A stretch of DNA of 31,624 nt from Bacillota bacterium (GCA_023421115.1 JAEZUI010000231.1:1-31624), one strand, 5' to 3'. Counted from the stretch's first letter, positions 23,512 through 31,624 are shown. Notes: generated by a model not told the origin, from the sequence alone. Numbers and translations are program-made.

Positions 23512-25827
23512 TTATTCGACACTTTTCAGTGCTTCTAGCATGTCAATTTCTTGCATCTTTCTAGCCACAACACGGTTAATTAACAAAGCAAAGCATAAAG
23601 TAGTTATTACAGTAATCAGCACATCGGGCAATACAATATTCCCCATAAGATCCATGCCATCATCTAAAGTGCTGGTAATAATCCAAGACATGAAGCGTCC
23701 TACAGGAGTACCGAGAACTATTCCTAAAAGCACAGAAAAGTAATTTTCAACTAGTACCAATTTGTGAATTTCCTCATAATGGAAACCCAAAACCCGCAGG
23801 GTAGCCAAGTCTCTTATACGCTCTACAAAATTAAGAATACTGGTATTGTATAGCACCACAAACGCTAAGGACGCACCCATAAGGATTAGTGCCACCACCG
23901 CAAAATTTATTACCTCCATATTGGAGTCCAATCCAGTTTGCAGGCTTTCCCGTGTTGCTGAATCTACTACGATATCACTTTCCAAAAACCTTTGATCTGG
24001 AGTGCCATTCCATTGAATAAGCAGACCTGTCGGTGAAAATGTTTCGCCCAGGGATTCCCAGAAAGTATCACTCATGTAAATACCCTGGTTCGATGTCATA
24101 AAGGCAACCCCAACGATCTGTACAGGAGTATATCCCATCCCAGTACGCTTGATTTGGATAATATCACCTTGCTCCACACCGAGGTTTTTGCCTAGTTTTC
24201 GAGTCATAAGAATTCCATTATCAGGAATAGCAATAGGCTCACCATCAGGGTCTTTCATATGAATCATAGGACTATCTTTGGTGGTAACTGTGATGAGTTC
24301 CATTTTATGCTCGCCATTGGGCAGAATAATTTCAATAGCAGATTCTTGTATTTGTTGTGTAACACCATTAAGTCTTAAGCTGCTAAGATAGTAGGAATCC
24401 GTCTTTGTAGAATCGACGAGTACCTTTTGTTCGTAAGTAAATGTATTTCCATACAGCTGATCAGAAATTCCTACTAAGGTAGTTCTAACGGTTAAGGCAG
24501 CAAGAATAACGCCGACACAGCCTGTAACACCAATGACACTCATAATAAGACGTACTTTATTTTTCATTGTATTACGAGCAATAAGCTTGCTGCTGAACTT
24601 TATCTTGCTCCAAAAGGAAGGAATAAGTTCCAGAAAAATTCGATTTCCCTTTTGGGGATTCTTTTCACGAAGAAGAACTGCAGGGGTATCACCCTGAAGT
24701 TTCCAACAGGCATGAAATGAAATCCCTCCTGTACAAAGAAGAATCAGAAGTGATGCAAATAGAAAATTCTGAAAATTAATATGAAAACTAAAGCTGCTAA
24801 GCATCAGCTTTAATCGAGGAACTAAAGTTTTGCCAAACACATTTACTCCAACGATAAGCCCAGCTACTGACCCAAGTACCCCAAGCATAATTCCGTAGGA
24901 AGTATAATGCCATAGAATGCTCAGCTTACTGTAGCCCAAGGCTTTTAATATTCCAATTTGTGCACGCTGACTTTCAATAAGACGTACCATTGTACTTTGT
25001 GTAATCAGCGCTGTTACAAGGAAAAATAGTAAGGGAAATACCAATGAAAGTGTTCTAAACTGCTGTATACGGCCATTTACACTATTTACACTAACACTAT
25101 TCTCCTGCAATGTAATACCAATTAGTTTGTTACCGATGACTTTATCTACCTTTTGTGACACATATACAAGGTTGGCTCCGGGCTCAGTTTTCACACTGAT
25201 CTGATTGTAAATTTTCTGACCGTAAGCTCTTTCCAGCACACTGGTATGGGTCATTAAAAAACCATAGGTTGACGGATCGGGAAAGACAGATGCCGTATTC
25301 TTCACAGAATAGACCTGCTCGCTGCTAAGTGCCAGCCCCTCTATTGGTAAGCGAATCCATACATCGTTCAGCTTAATGGAAATAGGGTCTCCAACCTTCA
25401 AGTTATGTGCTTTTGCAAATGAGCTATCTAGCACTACACCTTTGCCACTTTTACTAAACCGCCCCTCCTGAAGCACAGGCTGGTCTAAGATACTACCTTC
25501 ATCTAAGGCATAGATACGCAATGTAGCCTTTCGAGGTAAGTTCGTATCTACATCCATTGAAAAACGCTTCTCGACATGGGTAACGCCATCAATTCGTTTT
25601 ATTCCCCAAAAATTTTGCTCTGAGGGATTCATGACCGTTACCCAAAGATCGGACATATTTGTTGACTGATACATGGCATTGGCATTGTTCTCAACAGTAA
25701 ACCAAATACTATCAAGACCTGTCATGATAGCTGTCGCCAAAGTTGCCATAATAAATATGGAAATAAATTGTGCTTTCGATTTTTTCATATCTCTGAGTAA
25801 TTTTTTAAATAGTGCCCCCTTTACCAT
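23512..25827 (-). CDS. FtsX-like (MacB-type) ABC permease, two FtsX domains
   Basis: A 771-residue permease. An N-terminal helix (FISIFIMATLATAIMTGL, about 20-37) is followed by a large extracytoplasmic domain. The first FtsX core comes at about 265-345 (FPLLFFLVTALITQSTM; GILKALGYSKLSILWHY), then more helices, a second outer domain, and a second FtsX core at the C-terminus (ALILMGASLAFVVLYNT; RDLATLRVLGFHYEEI). The two GxLKALG/ATLRVLG motifs are the coupling helices that touch the ATPase. Duplicated-FtsX permeases are mechanotransmitters or lipid/peptide/drug exporters and do not form a classical channel. GGAGGA stands six bases before the ATG. The start overlaps the ATPase stop (ATGGTAA), so the genes are translationally coupled. 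Confidence 0.9.
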   Translation of the reverse strand: MVKGALFKKLLRDMKKSKAQFISIFIMATLATAIMTGLDSIWFTVENNANAMYQSTNMSDLWVTVMNPSEQNFWGIKRIDGVTHVEKRFSMDVDTNLPRKATLRIYALDEGSILDQPVLQEGRFSKSGKGVVLDSSFAKAHNLKVGDPISIKLNDVWIRLPIEGLALSSEQVYSVKNTASVFPDPSTYGFLMTHTSVLERAYGQKIYNQISVKTEPGANLVYVSQKVDKVIGNKLIGITLQENSVSVNSVNGRIQQFRTLSLVFPLLFFLVTALITQSTMVRLIESQRAQIGILKALGYSKLSILWHYTSYGIMLGVLGSVAGLIVGVNVFGKTLVPRLKLMLSSFSFHINFQNFLFASLLILLCTGGISFHACWKLQGDTPAVLLREKNPQKGNRIFLELIPSFWSKIKFSSKLIARNTMKNKVRLIMSVIGVTGCVGVILAALTVRTTLVGISDQLYGNTFTYEQKVLVDSTKTDSYYLSSLRLNGVTQQIQESAIEIILPNGEHKMELITVTTKDSPMIHMKDPDGEPIAIPDNGILMTRKLGKNLGVEQGDIIQIKRTGMGYTPVQIVGVAFMTSNQGIYMSDTFWESLGETFSPTGLLIQWNGTPDQRFLESDIVVDSATRESLQTGLDSNMEVINFAVVALILMGASLAFVVLYNTSILNFVERIRDLATLRVLGFHYEEIHKLVLVENYFSVLLGIVLGTPVGRFMSWIITSTLDDGMDLMGNIVLPDVLITVITTLCFALLINRVVARKMQEIDMLEALKSVE

Positions 25828-26522
25828 AGGATTTCCTCCACATCTTTGGGGTGCTCGTTAAACTTCATATCAGCTATTTTACCATCTCTCATATGCAATA
25901 CGGTTTGTGCCATTTCAGCAATGGGTGCATTATGTGTCACTATAATTACCGTTTTTCCTAAATCTCGACCTACATCTCTTATGAGACGTAGTACCTTTCT
26001 ACCAGTTTCTGAATCTAGTGCACCTGTTGGCTCATCGCACAACACAATCTGTGGATTCTTTGCAAGTGCCCTTGCTATTGAAACACGCTGTTGTTCACCA
26101 CCTGACAACTGACTGGGAAAATTGTGCATTCTTTTTTCTAATCCTACCCGCTGAAGTATTTCTCTAGCATCAAGTGGATCAGCACAAACTTCCTCAGCAA
26201 GTTGTACATTTTCCAATGCCGTTAGGTTTGGTACTAGATTGTAAAACTGGAACACAAAACCGATTTGTGCTCGGCGATAATTGGTTAGTTCTCGTTCTGA
26301 CATACCAGATATTTCGTGTCCATTGACAGAGATTCGACCAGCGGTTGGCAAATCCATACCGCCTAATAGATTGAGCACAGTAGTTTTCCCAGCACCACTC
26401 TGTCCAAGTACCACGTTGAAGGTACCTCGTTTTAGCTGAAAGCTAATACCATTAACTGCCTTAATAGTAGCATCACCAACATGATATTCTCTTTCTACGT
26501 TTTCGAACGTAATAAATTCCAT
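25821..26522 (-). CDS. ABC transporter ATPase (MacB/LolD-type)
   Basis: A 233-residue cytosolic ATPase that powers the FtsX-like permease next to it. Walker A is GQSGAGKTT (about 40-48), the Q-loop is VFQFYNLVPNLTALENV, the signature LSGGEQQR, Walker B IVLCDEPTGALD with catalytic Glu, and the H-loop VTHN. The pattern LLGGMDLPTAG and DEPTGALD is typical of MacB/LolD/YtrE-type export ATPases. Translation starts after a near-consensus AAAGGAGG site. It is the first gene of the operon, with a good sigma-A promoter about 130 bp upstream. No regulator gene is attached, so control must come from elsewhere or from the leader. Confidence 0.93.
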   Translation of the reverse strand: MEFITFENVEREYHVGDATIKAVNGISFQLKRGTFNVVLGQSGAGKTTVLNLLGGMDLPTAGRISVNGHEISGMSERELTNYRRAQIGFVFQFYNLVPNLTALENVQLAEEVCADPLDAREILQRVGLEKRMHNFPSQLSGGEQQRVSIARALAKNPQIVLCDEPTGALDSETGRKVLRLIRDVGRDLGKTVIIVTHNAPIAEMAQTVLHMRDGKIADMKFNEHPKDVEEILW

Positions 26523-26653
26523 AAGGAACCTCCTTTGTTACTAATTCTATTTTTTATATGTAAATACCTCTTCATAGAATTTTACAGAAGTATTTCTTTA
26601 AATATCATGACTCATACAGGGCATACCCCTCGTTGGCATTTCACCATAAATTT

Positions 26654-26682
26654 ATTATAATGACACCGTATAGATTTTACAA
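26654..26682 (-). promoter_or_regulatory. Sigma-A promoter of the three-gene efflux operon
   Basis: On the minus strand TTGTAA (26682-26677), 17 bp, TATAAT (26659-26654). A small inverted repeat AGGG/CCCT (26618-26621, 26627-26630) lies near +30 and could be an operator or a leader hairpin. Confidence 0.65.
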
Positions 26683-26726
26683 CCATCAGATGTTTACAAA
26701 GTCTTTTATTGAGATTCAGAAAATAA

Positions 26727-26768
26727 ACATTGCCAAATGATCAATATTATTCAGCTGACATATCTTAA
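26727..26768 (-). pseudogene. Deleted fragment of the HAD gene found at 30628
   Basis: Positions 26727-26748 match 30639-30660 at 21 of 22 bases, and 26746-26768 match 30793-30815 at 22 of 23. The scrap is therefore the tail of a sister copy of the broken HAD gene from which about 132 bp has been lost. The junction falls on the shared trinucleotide ATT. It lies between the divergent promoters of the efflux operon and the lipoprotein gene and codes for nothing. Confidence 0.75.
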
Positions 26769-26803
26769 AGTGCTTTAGTTGCACAAAAATAGAAAAGAAT
26801 TTA

Positions 26804-26832
26804 TTGACTGTAGTAATTACAATTGTTACAAT
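26804..26832 (+). promoter_or_regulatory. Sigma-A promoter of the small lipoprotein gene
   Basis: TTGACT (26804-26809), 17 bp, TACAAT (26827-26832). The spacer contains the symmetrical TGTAGTAATTACA (26809-26821), a possible repressor site. Confidence 0.6.
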
Positions 26833-26907
26833 ATTCATGCACTTTGTCAAAATTAATAAGGGGTGATTAATATTTTAAGGGTTCGTTTTTCCAATTTGGG
26901 CATTAAA

Positions 26908-27528
26908 ATGTTAAATTTTAGACTTAAACCTATATTAGGTCTAGTATGTTTACTGTCTTTGATTCTTATCATTACTTCGTGCTCAAAAAATAAAGATTTA
27001 CAGAAATTTGACTTTGAACCAGAAAAGTTTAAATTAGAAGATTTGTCAATATATGATACTGATACAGATAAATTGATTTCTATTGGCATGGATAAGAGTG
27101 AAGTAGAAGGAATATTAGGAGAGTCTGGCTCTGAGTCAGAACAACAAAAAAGATACAAATACAATAACTATAATGGTTTGAGCGTTTTTTATAGGGATAA
27201 TAAGGTTGCAGCAGTTGCTTTACTTGGAGATCAAGATAATAGCAGTAAAGCTAGATACAAAACTATTAGAAATATTAACCTCGATTTTTTAAGAAAAGAC
27301 GTAGAAGAGGCATATGGAGAACAGCCAACGGCCAATATATCTTACATGCTAATAAAGAAAGGTGATACATTAGAATATATTAAGGATTCAAATTCTGAAG
27401 CTTTAAAGAATATTAATTTTGATATGAAAAAAGTTTATTACATATCTTTTTTGTTCAAATCAAAGAGTGATGAAAAAATTAGTAATATAATTATTGGAGA
27501 CAGCGACTATAATATGAAATATGAATAA
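26908..27528 (+). CDS. Lipoprotein with BamE/SmpA-like repeats, function unknown
   Basis: A 206-residue exported protein from the chosen start. It begins with a basic N-region and hydrophobic core ending LILIITSC, a lipobox with Cys at about residue 25, then an acidic Ser/Lys linker, so it should be anchored outside the membrane. Two stretches, LISIGMDKSEVEGILGE and LDFLRKDVEEAYGEQ, resemble the helix of BamE/SmpA-like small domains, each followed by aromatic beta strands. The start is uncertain: a good AAGGGGTGA site at 26858-26866 has no ATG at the right distance (GTG 26863 overlaps it, ATT 26872 would fit). ATG 26908 gives the best signal peptide but has only a weak site. It is a single gene with its own promoter, on the plus strand between minus-strand neighbours. 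I do not recognise an exact family. Confidence 0.6.
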   Translation: MLNFRLKPILGLVCLLSLILIITSCSKNKDLQKFDFEPEKFKLEDLSIYDTDTDKLISIGMDKSEVEGILGESGSESEQQKRYKYNNYNGLSVFYRDNKVAAVALLGDQDNSSKARYKTIRNINLDFLRKDVEEAYGEQPTANISYMLIKKGDTLEYIKDSNSEALKNINFDMKKVYYISFLFKSKSDEKISNIIIGDSDYNMKYE

Positions 27529-27632
27529 TTCAATAATTGATTTAAAAAACCTTTTGAATGATTGAAGCAAATAGATTAAATAGTAATGAGTATATTATCT
27601 ATCGAGATAAGGGTAAACGAATTTAGAGTGAT

Positions 27633-27924
27633 ATGGCGGAGCTGTACGGTCTGGTACCGGTCGGTACGGAGGTGACGATCGTGAACAGCTCCTTCGGCCC
27701 TTTCGGGCGTGGCTGAAATCAACCCTGGTGACAGGGGCGCCGATGTGCTTGCTATCCAGCGGCGGATGCGCCAGCTTGAATACTACAACGGGCCGCTGGA
27801 CGGCATTTATGCGGACTAACTGAAAAAGGCCATCCACCAGTTCCAGCGCGCAAACGGACTGACCGCGCAGAACAGTATCACGAAGGAAACCTGGTTGAAG
27901 ATGCGGTTCCGTGAGTTTGAGTAG
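27633..27924 (+). pseudogene. GC-rich remnant of a peptidoglycan-binding protein
   Basis: This stretch is visibly far richer in G and C than the rest of the window. From GTG 27709 the frame reads NPGDRGADVLAIQRRMRQLE, then YYNGPLDGIYAD, a stop TAA at 27817-27819, then LKKAIHQFQRANGLT and on to TAG 27922-27924. This is the PG_binding_1 domain (peptidoglycan binding, common in cell-wall amidases and L,D-transpeptidases) with one internal stop. The 27 codons from ATG 27633 (MAELYGLVPVGTEVTIVNSS, then FGPFGRG) lie in another frame and end at TGA 27714, so a frameshift separates the two parts. Ends are abrupt on both sides. It looks like a decayed piece of a gene acquired from a high-GC Firmicute or similar donor. 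Confidence 0.75.
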
Positions 27925-27946
27925 TCGTGATATAGTCCGGGCTAAA

Positions 27947-30484
27947 TCATTCTATTTCATATTCCCCATTCCATTCTTTGATTATAAGATCAGGCTTCCA
28001 ATTGCCAAGGTAGGTCTTAAGACTGTCATCTAAAAGATTGTCGCCTGTAAAACCAAAGCTTCCAAATATTTTAGTACCCCTCACGGTAGATATACTGGCT
28101 CCAGCGGTGGCTGAAATGAGACCGGGAGCAGTTAAATCTGCTTTCGCCCCACCTGTTATATCAACATCGGCCATACTAAGAGAATTGCCCTCAATCTTGG
28201 TTGCATTAAATCTCCCAAATACTGATAGTCCACCTTCAAAGCCTCCCACTTCTCCGCCTACTAATTTTATTTCTAATCCCCCATCATAGGTGGTGGAATT
28301 TCTGATATGCTGTTGCATTTTTCCAAAATCTAAGCCGGACATGCTAAATTTCCATCCAGATTTATAAGGACCAACGGTGCCTTGAAAAAATGGAGAAGAA
28401 ATTTCTACTTCATAGGGCTTTATTATTTTTTTGTAATATGCTGAATTTTCATCCAACTCGCCAGATTCAAACCTTTTCTTTGCCTCCATATTCTTTTTTA
28501 TCATTTCATTCGCAGCAGCATTTTCTGCCTTTTCACGTGCAGCTCTTGCAGCGGCCATTGCCTTTTCATCGCAGCCGCATTCCTGAAGAGGGATATATTC
28601 ACCAAAGCTATATGCATTATACACATCATTTAGCGTAGTTGATATGCTCCTTAATGTCAGGGATATGACTCTTTCCTCCAGCATGTTTTGTATCGTATCA
28701 TCAGATATAAGTATTACATGCTTCATACAGTCGATGTACATCTTTTCTACATACTTCTTTGTCTTCTTTGTATAGTTATCCAGTGCAAGTTGAGTAATCT
28801 GATTCCACAGCACTTGATTTGTATTATTAAAATCCGGCACCAATCCCAGATGAACTACATTATGCAGTTCATCTTCATCTTTTATTTCCTGTTCCATCCG
28901 AATAATATTATAGCGCAATCTGCTTATTCTCTCATTCCCATCACGAAGGGCGTCATTAACCATCTCTGAATTTTTATGGGTCATCTTTGTAAGGTATTGC
29001 TCATAGGGCATAAATTTCTTTTCAAAATCCGCCATGTTTAATTGCTGTATATAAACATCTATAGGGTTGCTGTAGGAAAATGGGTTTATGGCAAAAACAG
29101 CTTTTTCCGGTTGAATTCTAGATAGGGTTTTAAATAACTCTTCACCATTGCCCGGATCTTGCTCATATTGTGATATGTTTTTCTCCAATTCTGCGAGATA
29201 ATCTTCAAACTGGGCTTCTACATCTCCGATCCATTCACTATAAATATCAAGGTGAAAATCCGGATTTTCTGCCATTGCTGCTTCAAATTCCTGCTGTGTT
29301 TGATAACCACCCAAATCTGATTCATATCCAAAATCATCAAAGGAATGCTTGTATGTCTTTTCACCCAAATAATCAGCTCTATAAGCATAGCTCTCGATCC
29401 CCTTCTGAAATGCCATCAGGGTTCCCTGTCCATCGGGTGAAGATATGCTTTTCAAAGAAGAATATTGAGTAACCATACTAATGTCCGGAGCAGTATATTT
29501 CATATTACTTTGAACTTCTCTTAACAGGGCTTTGAGCTTTTCTTGAGCTTCTTTATCAATACCCTCAAGAAAATCTGCCTGGGATATAGCATCAAATGTA
29601 ACCAAATTATCTAAGTAACTTTCCATCACTTCATCGGATACTTCTCCCAGCGGGATTGGATTCTTACGCTCCTCTTCTGCCTTTATCCTGCTTACATTGG
29701 AAATGGATTTTACAAATACAGGGTATTCGTTTTCTTCCGTTATAAGCTTTAGAGCCTCATCAAATTTCCCCTCGGACATATAATAATTATACATTGCTTT
29801 ACGAGCCGGCCAATACCTTTTGTCTATAGTCATTGCCGTGCTAAAACAGGTGTAAGCCTTATCTTTTTCGCCTGTGTCCAGATATATGTTGCCTAAGCTT
29901 ACCAAGAGAGAAAGAGCATCATTGCTGAACTTGCCATCTTTTAAAGATAGTTTTAGCCCGTAATTATATATTTTTATTGCATCTGAGTAGTATTTCTCCA
30001 TGTTGCTTTCTTCTTCGTTTTCTAATACCAAATCATCATAATAGGATGCCACTGCAGATGCAAAGTTGCCTACTCCGACTATAGATTCGTGATCTAGTGC
30101 ACACACAGCACTGGCCATTGATAAGTAAAAATTTCTGGCATTGGTATAACTAACTGCGAGAGCTACAGCTGAAGAGGCTTTTTTAGCTTTTTCCACGTCG
30201 GTTTTAGTACCTGAAAAATCCGGAGTCCAGCTTACTATGCGTTTATACTCTCCCTCTGTTACCGTTTCAATCTTTGTGTTTGATAAGGAGTAGTAGTATT
30301 CCGCAAGATTAAGTACATCACTGGCGACTACAGATGGAAGAATCTTTGACATATCTTTGAATTCGGCATTTGACTCAACACTGTTGTTAGTAATAGGAGT
30401 GTTTTTCCCGACATTTGTCGTACATGCGGTATTGATTAGCAGCATTACCGTGCAAAGAAAAAAAGACAAGAATTTCTTAAGCAT
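27947..30484 (-). CDS. Large TPR-containing lipoprotein, function unknown
   Basis: An 845-residue exported protein. The signal sequence ends at LLINTAC, with Cys at residue 21; the Asn at -3 makes the lipobox imperfect, but the Thr/Asn-rich linker after it is typical. Residues of about 100-250 are paired helices with TPR spacing (LSLLVSLGNIYLDTGEKDKAYTCFSTAMTIDK; ARKAMYNYYMSEGKFDEALKLI). A long charged alpha-helical middle follows, including an Ala-rich coiled coil (AAARAAREKAENAAANEMIKK). The last 130 residues are Gly-rich with alternating hydrophobic residues (EIKLVGGEVGGFEGG; GGAKADLTAPGLISATAGAS), suggesting a beta structure. GGGAG lies 11 bases before the start. The gene is alone behind its own promoter, with no operon partner to suggest a role. 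Scaffold or surface-assembly functions are guesses. Confidence 0.75.
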   Translation of the reverse strand: MLKKFLSFFLCTVMLLINTACTTNVGKNTPITNNSVESNAEFKDMSKILPSVVASDVLNLAEYYYSLSNTKIETVTEGEYKRIVSWTPDFSGTKTDVEKAKKASSAVALAVSYTNARNFYLSMASAVCALDHESIVGVGNFASAVASYYDDLVLENEEESNMEKYYSDAIKIYNYGLKLSLKDGKFSNDALSLLVSLGNIYLDTGEKDKAYTCFSTAMTIDKRYWPARKAMYNYYMSEGKFDEALKLITEENEYPVFVKSISNVSRIKAEEERKNPIPLGEVSDEVMESYLDNLVTFDAISQADFLEGIDKEAQEKLKALLREVQSNMKYTAPDISMVTQYSSLKSISSPDGQGTLMAFQKGIESYAYRADYLGEKTYKHSFDDFGYESDLGGYQTQQEFEAAMAENPDFHLDIYSEWIGDVEAQFEDYLAELEKNISQYEQDPGNGEELFKTLSRIQPEKAVFAINPFSYSNPIDVYIQQLNMADFEKKFMPYEQYLTKMTHKNSEMVNDALRDGNERISRLRYNIIRMEQEIKDEDELHNVVHLGLVPDFNNTNQVLWNQITQLALDNYTKKTKKYVEKMYIDCMKHVILISDDTIQNMLEERVISLTLRSISTTLNDVYNAYSFGEYIPLQECGCDEKAMAAARAAREKAENAAANEMIKKNMEAKKRFESGELDENSAYYKKIIKPYEVEISSPFFQGTVGPYKSGWKFSMSGLDFGKMQQHIRNSTTYDGGLEIKLVGGEVGGFEGGLSVFGRFNATKIEGNSLSMADVDITGGAKADLTAPGLISATAGASISTVRGTKIFGSFGFTGDNLLDDSLKTYLGNWKPDLIIKEWNGEYEIE

Positions 30485-30540
30485 TCAGATCCGCTCCCTA
30501 CCTGTATGAATTTTCTATAACTTAAATTGATTAACATAAT

Positions 30541-30569
30541 TATTGTATAACATATCTCAGAAAAAAACA
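30541..30569 (-). promoter_or_regulatory. Probable promoter of the TPR lipoprotein gene
   Basis: On the minus strand TTGTTT (30569-30564), 17 bp, TACAAT (30546-30541), about 57 bp before the start codon. The rest of the 143-bp gap shows nothing else. Confidence 0.5.
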
Positions 30570-30627
30570 ACATTTAGGGTTTACAGGACAGCAAAAAACT
30601 CCAAAATCGCAGTACCACCAATAGAAA

Positions 30628-31278
30628 TCAGTTAACAGACATTGCTAAATGATCAATATTAAATATATATCTAGCCTGTTCTTTCAAAGTCTTGCTTTTT
30701 GAATCTATTGTAGCAGCTGAATTCCTAAAATAACTGATTATCTCCAAATCATTCAGGCTATTCCCCATAACAAAGACCTTACCCTCACTAAAATTATTCA
30801 GCTGGCATATCTTAAGCACCCCTGTAAGCTTACTCGCATCATTAGAATTTATACTTACAATATTCTTTTCACAAGTTACCTTCAACATAGAATTAGACTC
30901 TATATTTGCCGTAATATTCTTTTTAAAAGCAAGCACTTTATATACTGAATCTTTCTCTTTATATACCGAATCTCTCTCTTTATACACCCTGATTTTAGGC
31001 ATACCCGACAATACTTCCAGCGCTTCTTCCTTAATACCCACTATCTCTTTATAGTTCAAACTAAAGTCAACAACCTGTCCACCATTTGCAAACACACCGC
31101 CACTTATAAAACTTTTTATAGGATTACACTTTTTTAATGCAGTATGTAAAGGTAGCGATGTAGCAAGATAAATCCTGACTTTATCCTTTAGAAATCGTAT
31201 ATGCTCTATGGCTTTTTCACTTACTACCCCAAATTCATTGGTTATAGTGCCATCAACATAACCCTGTTTCTTTGCAAC
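30628..31278 (-). pseudogene. Broken HAD-superfamily hydrolase gene, 5' end lost
   Basis: An open frame from a stop at 31279-31281 down to TAA 30628-30630 encodes the body of a Cof-like HAD phosphatase without a start: GYVDGTITNEFGVVSEKAIE, then IYLATSLPLH (motif II region), NDASKLTGVLKIC (motif III Lys) and VFVMGNSLNDLEI (motif IV). The first motif should read DxDGT but the nucleophile position is Tyr (Y-V-D-G-T), and motif IV is GN in place of GD. The upstream radical-SAM frame runs into it in another frame with a 37-bp overlap, so the two genes seem joined by a deletion. A 21-bp in-frame tandem duplication lies inside (30937-30978). A short ATG-initiated product from 31095 is possible but would lack motifs I and II. 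A live but unusual enzyme is less likely. Confidence 0.65.
30937..30978 (-). repeat. In-frame 21-bp tandem duplication within the HAD remnant
   Basis: Two units, 30937-30957 and 30958-30978, differ at only two positions and encode (V)YKERDS / (V)YKEKDS; a third partial unit (TTTATACACC) follows. The period is seven codons, so the frame is kept. Confidence 0.8.
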
Positions 31279-31624
31279 TCATTATAGAATAGGGGATCCA
31301 CTTCTATCAAGGACTTAATCTCAGATTCTGTATATCTTGTCTTCTCTTTTTCCTTTGCGTTAATCCACATATATACATCCTTAGGTAATTGTTTCCGAAG
31401 TTCAAACACATTTTCCAGATCCCCAGGTATTGCAACTATTCCCGCACATAAATCAATACTGGCTTTGAGAAGCCTTACCTTATCTACAAATTCTTCAATA
31501 GAAACCATTTCCGGATGACAACTTGCCCACAACTTGACTTTTGATAAGTCAACCTTTAATGCTCTTAATTTCTCTAAAAACTCATATACATTAAAACTTA
31601 AATTAGTTTGACAAGATATATACC
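31242..31624 (-). pseudogene. STM4011-like radical SAM protein fragment, truncated at its C-terminus
   Basis: The frame enters from beyond the right edge of the window and reads YISCQTNLSFNVYEFLEKL, LWASCHPEMVSIEEFVDKV, DVYMWINAKEKE and IKSLIEVDPLFYNEL, which is the pattern I recall for the STM4011 subgroup of radical SAM enzymes (LWASFHP, WINA, DPLF). In that group the protein should continue with a Cys-containing C-terminal part (roughly FSVDGDG and a CHF motif). Here it ends 14 codons after DPLF, with QRNRVMLMAL and a stop, where the sequence has been joined to the HAD gene in another frame. The radical-SAM CxxxCxxC cluster would be to the right of the window and cannot be checked. The gene is probably inactive. 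Confidence 0.6.

Noticed and set aside
22303..26522. Horizontal transfer of the efflux operon
   Set aside because: The codon mix looks slightly different by eye, but I cannot measure it and there are no mobile-element traces at its ends.
27595..27837. Minus-strand frame across the GC-rich island
   Set aside because: The plus strand carries the recognisable peptidoglycan-binding motifs; the minus frame is a GC-driven shadow.
30937..30978. CRISPR or minisatellite array
   Set aside because: Only two and a part units, with no spacers, in frame within a degraded gene; it is a simple tandem duplication.

Overview
The window reads as a chromosomal segment of a low-GC Gram-positive anaerobe of the class Clostridia. 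Reasons: AT-rich intergenic DNA, strong AGGAGG-type ribosome sites with occasional GTG/TTG starts, TTGACA/TATAAT promoters, a CheX-type chemotaxis pair behind a sigma-D-like promoter, a GerMN domain on an anti-sigma factor, and a clostridial-style MarR plus heterodimeric ABC exporter operon. The genus cannot be fixed from the sequence alone.

Layout. 1-6260 (+): a Cof-type HAD phosphatase, an ABC-F ATPase and carB (without carA), each with its own promoter and/or terminator. 6300-8130 (+): a sigma-D-like promoter, a long structured leader, two tandem CheX-like genes and a 68-residue orphan protein. 8250-11650 (-): a PurF-like phosphoribosyltransferase that has lost its glutaminase nucleophile, and a SulP anion permease. 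12260-15000 (+): a small Cys-cluster protein, citrate synthase and a cysteine-synthase-like enzyme. 15100-19900 (+): a MarR regulator with a palindromic operator and a two-gene heterodimeric ABC exporter. 20000-22270 (+): an ECF sigma factor and its membrane anti-sigma factor, which carries a GerMN domain. 22300-26680 (-): a three-gene efflux operon (ATPase, FtsX-like permease, membrane-fusion protein). 26800-31624: accessory material comprising a small lipoprotein, a GC-rich decayed peptidoglycan-binding gene, an 845-residue TPR lipoprotein, and a truncated radical-SAM gene run into a broken HAD gene, with a deleted scrap of the same HAD gene 4 kb away.

The most interesting signal is a family of about 85-100 nt structured repeats with four copies: one before the cheX pair, two in tandem before sulP, and one before marR. 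Every copy points the same way as the gene downstream of it. They share a 5' block (GTGATTCC, A-run, ACTGGTC) and then a long hairpin built on TTTCAAAA / TTTTGAAA. Between two copies three consecutive stem pairs change on both sides, so pairing is kept while sequence changes. This supports a cis-acting RNA or DNA structure shared by unrelated operons (motility, anion uptake, drug export). I do not recognise it as a known riboswitch class.

All assignments come from reading the sequence and from recalled family knowledge. No database or folding run was possible.
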